Assembly: GCA_001598975.1 (NCBI GenBank)
Contig: BBXU01001958.1
Coordinates: forward strand, 1-49,106
Source: Parachlorella kessleri
Lineage: Eukaryota > Chlorophyta > Trebouxiophyceae > Chlorellales > Chlorellaceae
Direction: 5' to 3'
Length of the DNA stretch: 49,106 nt
Shown here piece after piece: positions 10,766 to 20,212 of this stretch. The notes under the pieces were generated by a model. It made no database searches. It saw only the letters and a program-made list of their open reading frames with translations, and was not told the DNA's origin. The stretch's first letter is position 1, and every line of letters starts with the position of its first letter. The position numbers and the translations under genes were made by a program.

Positions 10766-12587
10766 TGCGGGCCATGGGGCTTGTGAGCCTGTCTGTGATG
10801 TCGCAGAGCGCATCCTGCTATGTCCCCATAGCAGTTTGTGTGGCGAAAGGCTTGAAACTGTTGATCAGCTAGCTTGGGTTTGCATTGATTAGAAGCCCTT
10901 GCATGGTGTGGCAAGCCTTGAAGGGCCTGGTTGGCCGTGATCAGTACAGCAGAGGAGTTGCGCTGCCAGGGCGTGCGTGCTCCTCGTCCTGCCAGTGGTC
11001 GTGTTGAGCTAAAGGGCTGCGCAAGATTTTGTCCCCTGTAGCGCAAAGTGACAGCAGATGGCAGACCGCAGACATGCTCTGCCAGCAGTGCTGTGACAGG
11101 GGGAGTAGTGCAGCGCAGCAGGCGAGGGCTGTGGTGGTGCGGTCCCTGCAGGTTGCCAGTTAGTGGCAGTTGTGCTTTGGACTTTGCCTTAGAGTTCGTA
11201 GGGTAGGAATTGATGGCCTAGCTGTTAGCTATTCAGGCTGCGTAGAAGGGATCGCACGTAGATTGTTGGTTCTGTAGGTGTCGCAAAGTTTGAGGGAAGG
11301 AGTGAGTCCTTACCACGCCATTTCAAAGATTGTGCCATGTACACGTAGCCATTGCGGGTGCTCAGCATTCTATTGCACCCCAGGCAAAGAATTTGTCTGT
11401 CCTGCTTTGTGGTCTTTCACTGGCACATGCGGTGTTGCTAAGCGCACCATCCGATATGATATGAGTCTAAAAGTCCAGGGCTTTGAAGTCCTGTCCCCAC
11501 AGGCCTGGGCCTGCCAGCAGGAGCACTCAGCAGCACGGCAGGGGGTTTGTGACACGGCACAGAGGGGGGCTGGCTTAATACGCAGCTCAGCAGCCTGAGT
11601 GCTCAGCGTGGCCGCTGTTAATTCCCTTGTGCACAAGCAGCGCGCTTGCAGGCGGGCAGCTGCGAGCCTCACCTGCAGGAGGTTTGCTTCAGCGCAAGCA
11701 GAAGGCTTGCAGGGCATCATCAAAGGGCTGAGCCTTACAGGGTGCTTCAGCTCAGCGCTGTCCACTCCTGGTTCGCCCTTGACACCTGCACTGCTGAAGC
11801 AAAGGCGCTGTACAGAATCCGCTGGCAAACTTACCGGTGTGACAGTACCTGCTAGTCTCAGGCCTGACTAGCAGTTGACTAGTCTCAGGCAAACACTGCT
11901 AGTTAGCATGTCATGCCCTGCCCTGCCTGCATGCATGCCCAAACCTGGGCAGCACTGTTGCTACAGATCCAGCTAGGCTTCCATTGCGTAGCAGTTACGT
12001 TCCTGAAAACTTTGTAGTTTGCACCGTTGCGGTCGGACTGCAGCTGTCCTTGGCAGGCTTTTTGAACACCGGTCGAAGGCAGTCGTGCTACTTTTGCGGC
12101 AAAAGCAGTGTGGTCGCGACCCCGTAGTACTCCGTGCAGGGAAGTACATGCACGACCGGCGAGGATCCCATCCAAAGCGAGCTGCATGGCTTGTTAAAGG
12201 GCAGCGCGCCAGCTGGGCAGCGTGTGGCTTTTCTGGGCATGCCTCAAGCCGTCTTACGCGACCTCGACCGCGTTGTTTTGCCAGTGGCCGCAGGGCCACA
12301 CAAATCCAGCGATCTTTTTCTCTGGCCTTGTTCGTGTTTTTAGTGTTGACAAATTACCTCAAGGCAAAATGGATCAGTTGCCAGGGCAAAGCACGCAGTT
12401 CTAGCCTGGCAGACCTGTATGGAAAAGAACGCGTATTATCTGTCGCCCAACTTTACCAACAACGCAAGAAAGAGTCACAAATGTGCTATGAGGGCAGGTT
12501 TTGGTATCCACGTACGATCTTTGTCGTCAGAATACCATTTTCTGTTCATCCACTAGCGTAAATCTTGCCAACACTGCCTTACCAGCG
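10766..12587. other. Intergenic stretch, no gene seen
   Basis: This 1.8-kb stretch holds the 3' UTR of the coiled-coil gene and the upstream region of the zinc-finger gene. Short frames on both strands show no domain or consistent splice structure. A direct repeat of about 14 bp (GACTAGTCTCAGGC) occurs around 11865-11890. No TGTAA polyadenylation signal is evident close to the stop codon. Confidence 0.5.
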
Positions 12588-14229
12588 ATGGCAGCCACGC
12601 CTCCAGCGGACATAGTGAGCTCTGACTGCGCAACGTCAGGGACGCCACAGCCGCAAACGCAAGCCCTTGCTGACCCCTTCCTGCTCACCTTAGTCACCAG
12701 GGAAGAGCGTGAACTGTTTGAGCAGTATTTCTTGAAGGTAAGAGTGTGAAACAAGATGAGCTATAACACACCAGACCATGTGACTATGGTATAGAGGGTG
12801 GGGCCGATGCCGGCTTGCGGGCCATCGTACGCGGTGAGACACGCTCCAGCAGCGCGTAGGCTAAAGAGACAGCCGGGGAAGTGCCTAAGGCACCGCATGC
12901 TGCCCAACATGACCTGTGTTGGGGCCACGGAGGCAGGGCAGTACGCAGAGAGCTTCCGGGCAGTGGGGAACTTTCCTCCCACGGACACCCTCATGGTCTG
13001 TACTGGTCTACATAGGGCACTTGTGGGCGGAAGGTGCTGCCTGGTAACCTGGGGGGGTGTTAACCTAGGGGTAGACCCTGCCGCTTGCACAGCATCTGCC
13101 GCCGGCACAGGCACTTGCCACCACCCGTGCTCCTGCCGGGTTAGGCACAGGCCCCACTCTTTTGCGAGCTACCTCCAGGGCCAGCGTACTGGGGAGAACA
13201 CCTTTCCAGCTGCTTAGTGCTGCCTGTGTTCTTGCAGGTAACCCTCTGCCCTCGGCAGAGCGCGCACGACTGGAACAACTGCGTGTTCGCCCACGTGGGG
13301 GAGAAAGGCAGGCGCAGAGACCCAAGGACCTTCAGCTACACAGGAATCTGCTGTGTTTCTATGCGGAAGGTGCGGCTGCTTCCTGACTGGCCCACGCAAG
13401 GCTGGTGTGCTGTCGCTTGCAGGGTGCAGTGCAGGCTACTGTTTGTCTGCCCCCAGGGCTGCAGAACGGGCCCCGGCACTGTGCACTGAGCTACCAGTGG
13501 GTTGAATCCGCCTACGCTTTGTCATGCGGGCACTGCCAAATTGTTGTGACGGAAACCTCAAGGGCATCTACAGCACTAAGCACTTCGCAATCAAGCTGAG
13601 AAGTCATCTGAAGGTTGCCGCACTCCCTTCCTTGTTGCAGGACCGTAGGTGTGTCCTAGGTGATGCCTGCCCCTTCGCTCACAACGACTTTGAGTACTGG
13701 CTGCACCCCACACGGTGAGGCAGGTCATGGCAACATATGCAGCTTATACCGACCCTTACCAGTGGGAATATGGGGCAGGCTAACACGTGAGGGGCATACG
13801 GTTGACCGGACAGTGACTTCCTCCTCCGCACTAGGGCTCGCCGCTCATGCATGTATCTCAGCCCCAGGAGACAGGGACAAGAGCAAACCAACTGCCGCTC
13901 CACAGGTGCACTAAATGTCCAAAGGGTCTGGGTTGTGGGAAACGCTGCCTCCTTCCACACCCCAAGGGCCTGGGCACACTTGTTTCTTGTGCATACGTCT
14001 AGCCACAGATCCTGACTGTATCGTCCCCCTTTCACACTGGCCCTGTGCAGGTACCACACCCAGCTGTGCAAGAACGGGCCCGCCTGCCAGCGCAAGATCT
14101 GCTTCTTTGCGCACGAGCCATGGGAGCTGCGCACCCCACCCGTCCGGCCGCGGGTGCCTCTCAGCACTGCCGCTGCCGCGGCTGCAGCGCAGCAGCAACC
14201 CCAGGGCTGCCCGCCCCACAGCTCCGGCC

Positions 14230-14271
<42 letters not shown>

Positions 14272-16410
14272 CCCTGGGCCCCTCGGCAGCAGCGGCAGCA
14301 GCAACAGCAGCAGCAACCGCAGCAGCGGGGGCGCCGCAGCGCCCCGGCCCCAGTCGCTCTCAGGACCGGCACTCTCGCATAGCACACGTCGCAGACCAGG
14401 TGCAGAGGCTGCTCTGGGCCGCCACCAATGGCGGCTCCCTGCCCCCGATTGCCTCTGCTGGCAGTGGTACTCTGCCTGGTTCCCACACCGAGTGCATGCT
14501 ACCAGCCATGGGGGTGGGCAATACAGCACTCGAGGTCGCAGCTGAGGCCGAGGCAGGCTGCATGCTGTCACGGCTGTCAGGCAGCGGCTCGCTGCCAGAC
14601 CTCAGTGCAGGGACAGGTGCCTTCCTACCAGATATTGTGGCAGGGGGGAGCGGGTCGCTGCCTGGGCTGGCTGGCAGGGCCTCAGTCTCAGACTATTCCA
14701 CGGCAGGAACAGGCGCCTTCCTGCCAGACTTTGCCGTGGGGGCGGCCGGGTCACTACCGGGCCTGGACGGCAATGCCTCACTGCCAGCCTTTGCCGGAGT
14801 GGCGGACGAGGCTCTGCAAGGCCTGCTGGGCAGCACGTCAGTCACCGACTTCGCTGCAGAGGCTGGAGCCGGGTTTCCCGGCTTCTGCGCAGCGGCGGGC
14901 GGGTCAAATGCGAGCCACAGACCTGGAACGGATGCGGCAGCGGCCGCAATGCCCTCGACCGCCCTCCAGAGTGCCCAAGCATTGATGGAGACCGCTTCTC
15001 AGGTGAGTTTTGGTGCAGTACACCCACTGGATCTAGCTAGCTACCAAAGGCCACACTTCTAGCACCCTACCTTGGCATGCTGAGAATCTGCTTGGTTAAC
15101 AACGTGCCGCTCAGGTGGTCTGGGTGTTCTGTGCACATGTGAAGGTACACAACACTCCTAACTGGCAGGCTACAATGTTAACGTTGCTTTGGGTGGGACT
15201 GCTGCAGGGCAGCTCAAGCAGTCCCACTGCCTTGCCGGTGCACTACCCGCTGCATGAGCGTGCGCTGCAAGGGGCCCTTCCAACGGCTGGCACCAACTTC
15301 ACTGCCCACCCGTCTGCCAGCACGTTTGAGTGCTACCAGGCCCTGCCGCACCAGCAGCAGCAGGCGCAGCAGCCGCAGCAGCCCCATTCAAGTTTGTCAC
15401 CGCCCCGCCTTCAGCATGCAGCCGGCGGCAGGGTAAGGATGCGCTGGGCCTTGCACCGCTAAGTGGCAGATGTTGTCTTATGCGCATTGTTGTCAGCCAT
15501 TGCCCACCGGTGGACGGTGCCCTGCGAACAGGATGGTACCACCTGTGACTTCCAGGCTTACAGTCTTTCACAGGATGAATGTCTCGCTCACAAGGCATCA
15601 TTTGTGCAGGAAGATGCACGCATCAACTCATGCTCGCTATTTCCTTGCCCGGACTGTGTGCAGGCCGCAGCTGAGATGGGGAGGTCTCAGTCTGCAGATG
15701 CGGGGCTTCTCAAAGCGGTTCAGGCCCTGCAGCATGACAGCCCCCAGCTCCGGCAGATGTCCATGCCAGTGCTTCCGACCCCACAGCATGCTGCGCAGGG
15801 CCTGGGTCCACTCCAGCAGAAGTTGGAGCAGTGGCGGCAGCGGCAGCAGCCGCATCTGCCGCTGTCGCAACAGCAGCTGGTCACGGCCGGCTCACACGCA
15901 AGTAGCGGTGGCGGCCTAGTTTCCAACTTCAATGGAACAGGCACGGCCACTTGTCACCCTTCTAGCCCCAACATGCAGCCTGTCCATACAGCAGGGAGCG
16001 GCACCTTTCCGGTAGGTAGAGGCAGTGCTGTGCATGGGGCGTGAAGGAGCAGATTGCAAGCCTCAGAGACAACAACATCTGCCCCGGCCAACTACAGCTT
16101 GCACACCCAAAGTGCTTTAAAGTGCAGAGTGCTTTAAAGTGCACCCCTGAATTTAGGGGTGTGGGAGTCAGGCTTTACCCTGTTCTTGGACGCTCGCTGC
16201 TGCCAGCGCCGGCATCAACTTTCCTTTGCAGCTGCCAATGGGTAGGCTATCAACAGATCTGCCTCTAGAGGCTCAGCTGAGCCATGGCTGCTGCAGGGAA
16301 ATGGCACCCAGGCCATGCTCCAAGCCACAGGCCTAGACCTGGGGAGCCTGCCTCCAGAAGACCTCCTTCACCTCATGTCAATGCTGCAAGCCCAGGGACA
16401 CAGAGGTTAG
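12588..16410 (+). CDS. RR-TZF type CCCH zinc-finger protein
   Basis: The product is a plant-type arginine-rich tandem CCCH zinc-finger protein. The family binds RNA and acts in mRNA turnover and granules. The model has seven exons: 12588-12737, 13238-13369, 13641-13714, 14051-15002, 15208-15432, 15664-16011 and 16297-16410 (about 664 residues). Finger 1 is C54-x5-H60-x4-C65-x3-H69. A basic GEKGRRRDPR block follows. Finger 2 is C89-x8-C98-x5-C104-x3-H108, ending in the family signature FEYWLHPTRY. Finger 3 is C125-x5-C131-x4-C136-x3-H140. All zinc ligands are present. The rest is low complexity: Ala runs, 13 Gln at about 180-192, and two imperfect repeats with GSGSLPDL and AGTGAFLPDF. The C-terminal exons are assigned from phase and reading sense; the last (LPPEDLLHLMSMLQAQG) is plausible but less certain. 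An intermediate exon near 16229 cannot be excluded. Confidence 0.92.
14232..14270 (+). repeat. (CAG)12-CAA microsatellite coding poly-Gln
   Basis: Twelve pure CAG units are followed by CAA inside exon 4 of the RR-TZF gene. They encode 13 glutamines. The near absence of interruption suggests a length-variable site. Confidence 0.9.
16105..16142 (+). repeat. 17-bp tandem duplication
   Basis: The unit AGTGCTTTAAAGTGCAG is followed directly by AGTGCTTTAAAGTGCAC. It lies in the last intron of the RR-TZF gene and has no visible function. Confidence 0.7.
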
Positions 16411-17741
16411 TCTGGCTCGCAAGCCAATGAGAAGACGCTGTAGTAGTGTCGAGCTAGGCAACTAGGTCAGCAGTTAGCAGGTTAGAAAGAGCTGGCCATG
16501 GTTGCCGGCGTTCTCTCTTTCATTCTTTTTGTGAGCTTCATGTTTGTGAGCTCCTTGTTTCCTCCCAGTCTCTCCGCAATATTCATTGCCTTTGTTTTAT
16601 GCCTTCCTATTGGCCCCTTTCCCTCAGGCTGTTAGCTCCCTGCCTGGAGAGCCTCATGGCTTCCAGCTACCTGTTTCCTTGCTTACGTGAATCCCTTGGC
16701 CAGCTGCTCCTTATCCCTAGCCTGCTCCCTTACTAATTTGTGGTTACTATTCCTGCATTGCGTGTATGTTGCTGACCGCGGGCTTTCAGGACTGGGATGC
16801 AGCGCATGGCCATGAATAGATACGTCGTGCTGCCTGCTGCTGGAGTGCTGCTGGGGAGTTGTTTGGCTGCGTGGTATTTGTTCTTGTATCTAAATCGTGT
16901 TGTGACGTGCACCAGCAAAGTGCCTTTTTTCCTGGCGATGCTGGGAAGGAAACACACAGGTGGTAGGGCTGTCAACCATGCTGTCGGTGTTGGGAGCCTG
17001 AGGGAAGAAGTCCAGGATCGAACCTGGAGGAGAGCAACTCTTCCTCTCACCTCTTTGCACAGCCGTTGGTGCGTCCCGCTGTATGCCGGGTGCACAGCCT
17101 CTGCTAGGGGTCTATGGACAGTTGTGCAGGAGTGCCTTTGGTGTGCAAGGCTTGATGTCCGTGATGAGAAACAAAGTGTGTCAATGACTTTTTTGCTGTG
17201 GTTCCCGTGGGCTAATTCATTGTTGCTCTGATGAAGTATATTTGATTCTCACACACTGTCTGACACGGAATTCCCTCATGATTTTTCCCAACACCTGCTT
17301 TGACGTATCTATTACGTTGTGAGCTCTAGAGCCACTGTGGAGATCTTCACAGTGCCTCACTAGACCCTGGTTTGAAAATGCGTCTAGTGCCCTCTTGTTT
17401 CTATCATTTGCATGCCTTGCGCGGGGTTTAGGTGTTCATTGTTATATGACCGCAAGTTATGCGACTCCTGTTACAAGTTCGTGGAGCCCGCCAGCGCCCT
17501 CCAGAGAGCGGGACAACCCTTGTAAACTCCTCACCCCCCTCACTCAAACTCCTCACCATAGAAAACTGTGAGCTGTGTCGATATCTCCTGTCTGACAGTT
17601 CTTGACGGCCTGCAGGACCATCTGCCGCTCCACAGTCGCGCTGTAAGTTCTCCACAGGCAAGTGTGCAATTCCAGCGTCGGCAGCAGCTTGATGGCTGTG
17701 GGCTGCTTGAGGGAGCGCATGGTCAAGTTGTGCTGCGCAGG
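16411..17741. other. Intergenic stretch with an inverted SINE-like copy
   Basis: This holds the 3' flank of the RR-TZF gene, the family 1 element at 17003-17100, and the upstream region of the Ser/Pro-rich frame. A short frame from ATG 16799 encodes a hydrophobic stretch but runs into the repeat, so I do not call it a gene. Confidence 0.45.
17003..17100 (-). repeat. Short-repeat family 1, best-preserved copy (tRNA-derived SINE-like)
   Basis: Read on the minus strand this copy has, in order: TGTGCACCCGGCATACAGCG (A-box-like GGCATACAGCGG), GGGACGCACCAACGGC, then a hairpin TCCAGG-TTCGAT-CCTGGA containing the B-box string GGTTCGATCC, then CTTCTTCC. Compared with a true T arm the loop is one base short. 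A GGAAGAG block upstream can pair with CTTCTTCC, giving an acceptor-plus-T-arm minihelix. There is no anticodon arm. I infer a degenerate tRNA-related retroelement. Confidence 0.5.
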
Positions 17742-19334
17742 ATGGAAGATGAGCTGAGAGTTTCCGTGCAGCCCACCGAGCATGGCGGGGAGTGCCCACA
17801 CTCCCCAGGCAGCAACGGACCCTGTGCTTGGTGCGACGCCGACTGGGAAGCAGACGGAAGCAGCAGTCCCGCTGGTCTGGCCTGCCCTGGGTTGTCAGGC
17901 TGCCCACCGCTTAGTACTGTCAGTGGAATGTTGCCCTGCGAGCGACCGGCTTCACCGTATGCGCTAGACCCCCCCGATCTTGCTTGCCAGCCTAGTGGCA
18001 GTCATGTCGTTGGCAACAGCTTGGCGCCCGGTGCGCCTTATGAGTACCGGCGGCAAGTGCGCTGGGCGAGTAGTATGAGCTGTGGAGCAGCCTCCCCACA
18101 GCAGCGGGATTCATTGAGGTATGCACGCCCTGGCACTCCCTGGCAACCGCGCCTGTACACAGTGCATGCGGTGGCAGCAAGTGACCAGGCCGCACGCAGA
18201 CAGGCAAAGGTAGCCAGCCCGCGGGCAGGGCGTGAAACCGGCGCCCACAGCTATGAAACACGAGATGCTTGGCGGCCTTCACACTGTGGAGGTAGGGATC
18301 AATGGGAGAAACAGGCCCTCGCACTGGAGCGTCAGCAGCATGAGGAACGGCCAGGAGCTGTATCACCTGGTTTTAGCCCTCAAAGCGGCCGTACTAACAC
18401 TCCCTCCCCCACGGCCTTCTTCTGCCTGGGCGATAGCCGCAGCCCTCGCAGATCAGGGTCGCTGGCTCAAGGTGTCTGTGCTGCCAGCAAAGCCAGCCCA
18501 GCCACTTGGCAGGTTGCTGCTCCAGGTCCCTGCCCCCCTGCAGCATGGACCGGGGATTGCGAGCTGCAGCAGGACGAGAAAGCGAATTGTGACCCATTCA
18601 GGCCCAGTAGCCCACCTTGGCCAGAAGGGCTCGCATACCCAGGCCTTTCAGTTTGGCCCAGAGGCCCAAGCAGCCTGCCAAGCCAGCTTATGAATGCACA
18701 GCCGGAGGAGTCCTGCCACTTGTATCCGGGTGACTGTCACCAGCTGCGCGACCTCAGAGAGGACTTGGGTACAGACAGCTATGCCGGCAGCTGCTTTGGG
18801 GAATCTGAAACGTCAAATGCAGCTCCTTCAGACGACCCGTTAACACTCCATGGTGCTGATTGGAGCTCAGTGGGCGTGCTTATTAGAAATCTACGCCGCA
18901 GTGCTTTTGGCAGCGACCTACCATTGCCTGTGGGCCCCGCCGCTTGTGACTACTTGCAGGCTTGCAAGTCAGAGCCCAGTCCGTGGGAACTGCAGCAGGT
19001 GGAAGCGTGTGGTAGTCGAGACGAGGTGGACTGTAGTTCCCCAGGTGGCAATGAGCAACAGGCTGGAGTACTGAGGAAGACTCCAGGGGAGCAATCAACT
19101 GATTCACCCAGCCCCCATGGCACCAGGCGGCCAGTAGTGTCTCCCTCCGGCAGGAGCAATGGGTGGCGGCTGGCGTGGATCAGCCCAAGGCGGAGCCCTG
19201 GCAGCAAGCGGGCACCTCCTGCTTTGAGGATTCCTGGCAGCAGAGACATGGCACAAGATTCTTGTGGATACTCGCCCCTCGGTGGGTATGAGGTACTCGT
19301 GAGAGGTTTAGGTGTGTCTCCTCTTCTGAGGTAG
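17742..19334 (+). CDS. Long Ser/Pro-rich open frame, function unknown
   Basis: The frame has 530 codons from the first ATG (MEDELRVSV) to a TAG at 19332-19334. It stays open upstream to about 17568, where acceptor-like strings (CTGACAG, CCTGCAG, GCGCAG) suggest it may be the 3'-terminal exon of a longer gene. The protein is rich in Ser, Pro, Gly and Cys, with many S-P pairs (GAVSPGFSPQSGRTNTPSP) and basic clusters near the end (SPRRSPGSKR). I see no domain, transmembrane segment or coiled coil. In GC-rich DNA a frame of this length can arise by chance, so coding status is uncertain. Confidence 0.4.
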   Translation: MEDELRVSVQPTEHGGECPHSPGSNGPCAWCDADWEADGSSSPAGLACPGLSGCPPLSTVSGMLPCERPASPYALDPPDLACQPSGSHVVGNSLAPGAPYEYRRQVRWASSMSCGAASPQQRDSLRYARPGTPWQPRLYTVHAVAASDQAARRQAKVASPRAGRETGAHSYETRDAWRPSHCGGRDQWEKQALALERQQHEERPGAVSPGFSPQSGRTNTPSPTAFFCLGDSRSPRRSGSLAQGVCAASKASPATWQVAAPGPCPPAAWTGDCELQQDEKANCDPFRPSSPPWPEGLAYPGLSVWPRGPSSLPSQLMNAQPEESCHLYPGDCHQLRDLREDLGTDSYAGSCFGESETSNAAPSDDPLTLHGADWSSVGVLIRNLRRSAFGSDLPLPVGPAACDYLQACKSEPSPWELQQVEACGSRDEVDCSSPGGNEQQAGVLRKTPGEQSTDSPSPHGTRRPVVSPSGRSNGWRLAWISPRRSPGSKRAPPALRIPGSRDMAQDSCGYSPLGGYEVLVRGLGVSPLLR

Positions 19335-20212
19335 GCTGGGTGGAATGTGGGTGCAAGGGAAACAACATCAGCAACAGATCTAGGATACACAAAAGCTCTG
19401 GTTTACCTTTATCGGGACAGCATTTTCAAGCTTACCTGCTGTGAATGCAATGCAGGGGATGCGGCACGGGCGCTTGACAACCTTCACCTATCGTAATATT
19501 GTTGAGCTGACTGTGGCACTGGTGTATGAGTAAGGATGGTAGGTAGTGCGAACAGAGAGATTTGGGCAGACTGTACTGACAGGGCTGGATGCTAGTGTGC
19601 TCCTGAAGTGTTGTGATCATGGCAAGATAGTGCATGCTACTTGATTGTAGGCTGTGTGCAGCGTGGTGCGGGCTTTCTGACTTGACCTGCTGCTCCTTTA
19701 TTGCTGTTTCCTGCAGCTTGTATGCACTGCTCTTTCCTTACAAATAGGCACTCCGGCAATTTGACGTGTAAACAAAAGCTTTGTCAGCTTCAGCATATAT
19801 TGTCCCCACGCTTTGAAGCCAGGAACATATCTCTGAACATGTGCGGGGCACAGCAGCTACCTGCACAAGGGATGTCACACACTGGTTACTAAAATAGAAT
19901 GCAGTCCAACAACCATAAGCATCAATCTGAACAAGGCTTTGGTGCAGCTCCCAGCTCACCCATTGCTTGAACCCTGGACTTTCCTAACTACCAATACAAT
20001 ACTATCTGCTAGGTAAAATGGCAAATGTGCCCCAAGCAACCAGCACATGCAGCATATCAGACCAACATTCTAAACTCTCCTAACTCCCCACTTATCGCAC
20101 TACCTGCCACCTTTCATAAAAGACGAGACCACCCTAGGGCACACACAAAGTTGCAACACTGCAAACACACATACATTTTCTCCAGGACAAGGCTCTTCAG
20201 GCAGAATGGCAA
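19335..20212. other. Convergent 3' region, no gene seen
   Basis: This lies between the ends of the plus-strand Ser/Pro-rich frame and the minus-strand Ala/Gln-rich gene, so it should contain two 3' UTRs. It carries a family 2 repeat at 19525-19560 and a partial copy near 20096-20115. The sequence is more AT-rich than its surroundings. No domain-bearing frame is present. Confidence 0.5.
19525..19560 (-). repeat. Short-repeat family 2, copy c (inverted)
   Basis: The plus strand reads TAAGGATGGTAGGTAGTGCG then AACAGAGAG, matching the inverted family 2 motif. It lies in a 3' flank. Confidence 0.6.

Noticed and set aside
13396..13640. GC-rich blocks with acceptor-like CAG and AACGGGCCC, resembling the start of RR-TZF exon 4
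   Set aside because: The similarity is short and the frame has stops. The finger 2 exon at 13641 already joins exon 2 in phase, so I did not count it among the exon-edge duplications.
16799..17231. Open frame beginning MQRMAMNRYVV with a hydrophobic stretch
   Set aside because: The frame continues straight into a dispersed repeat, shows no splice support, and hydrophobic runs are common in random frames here.
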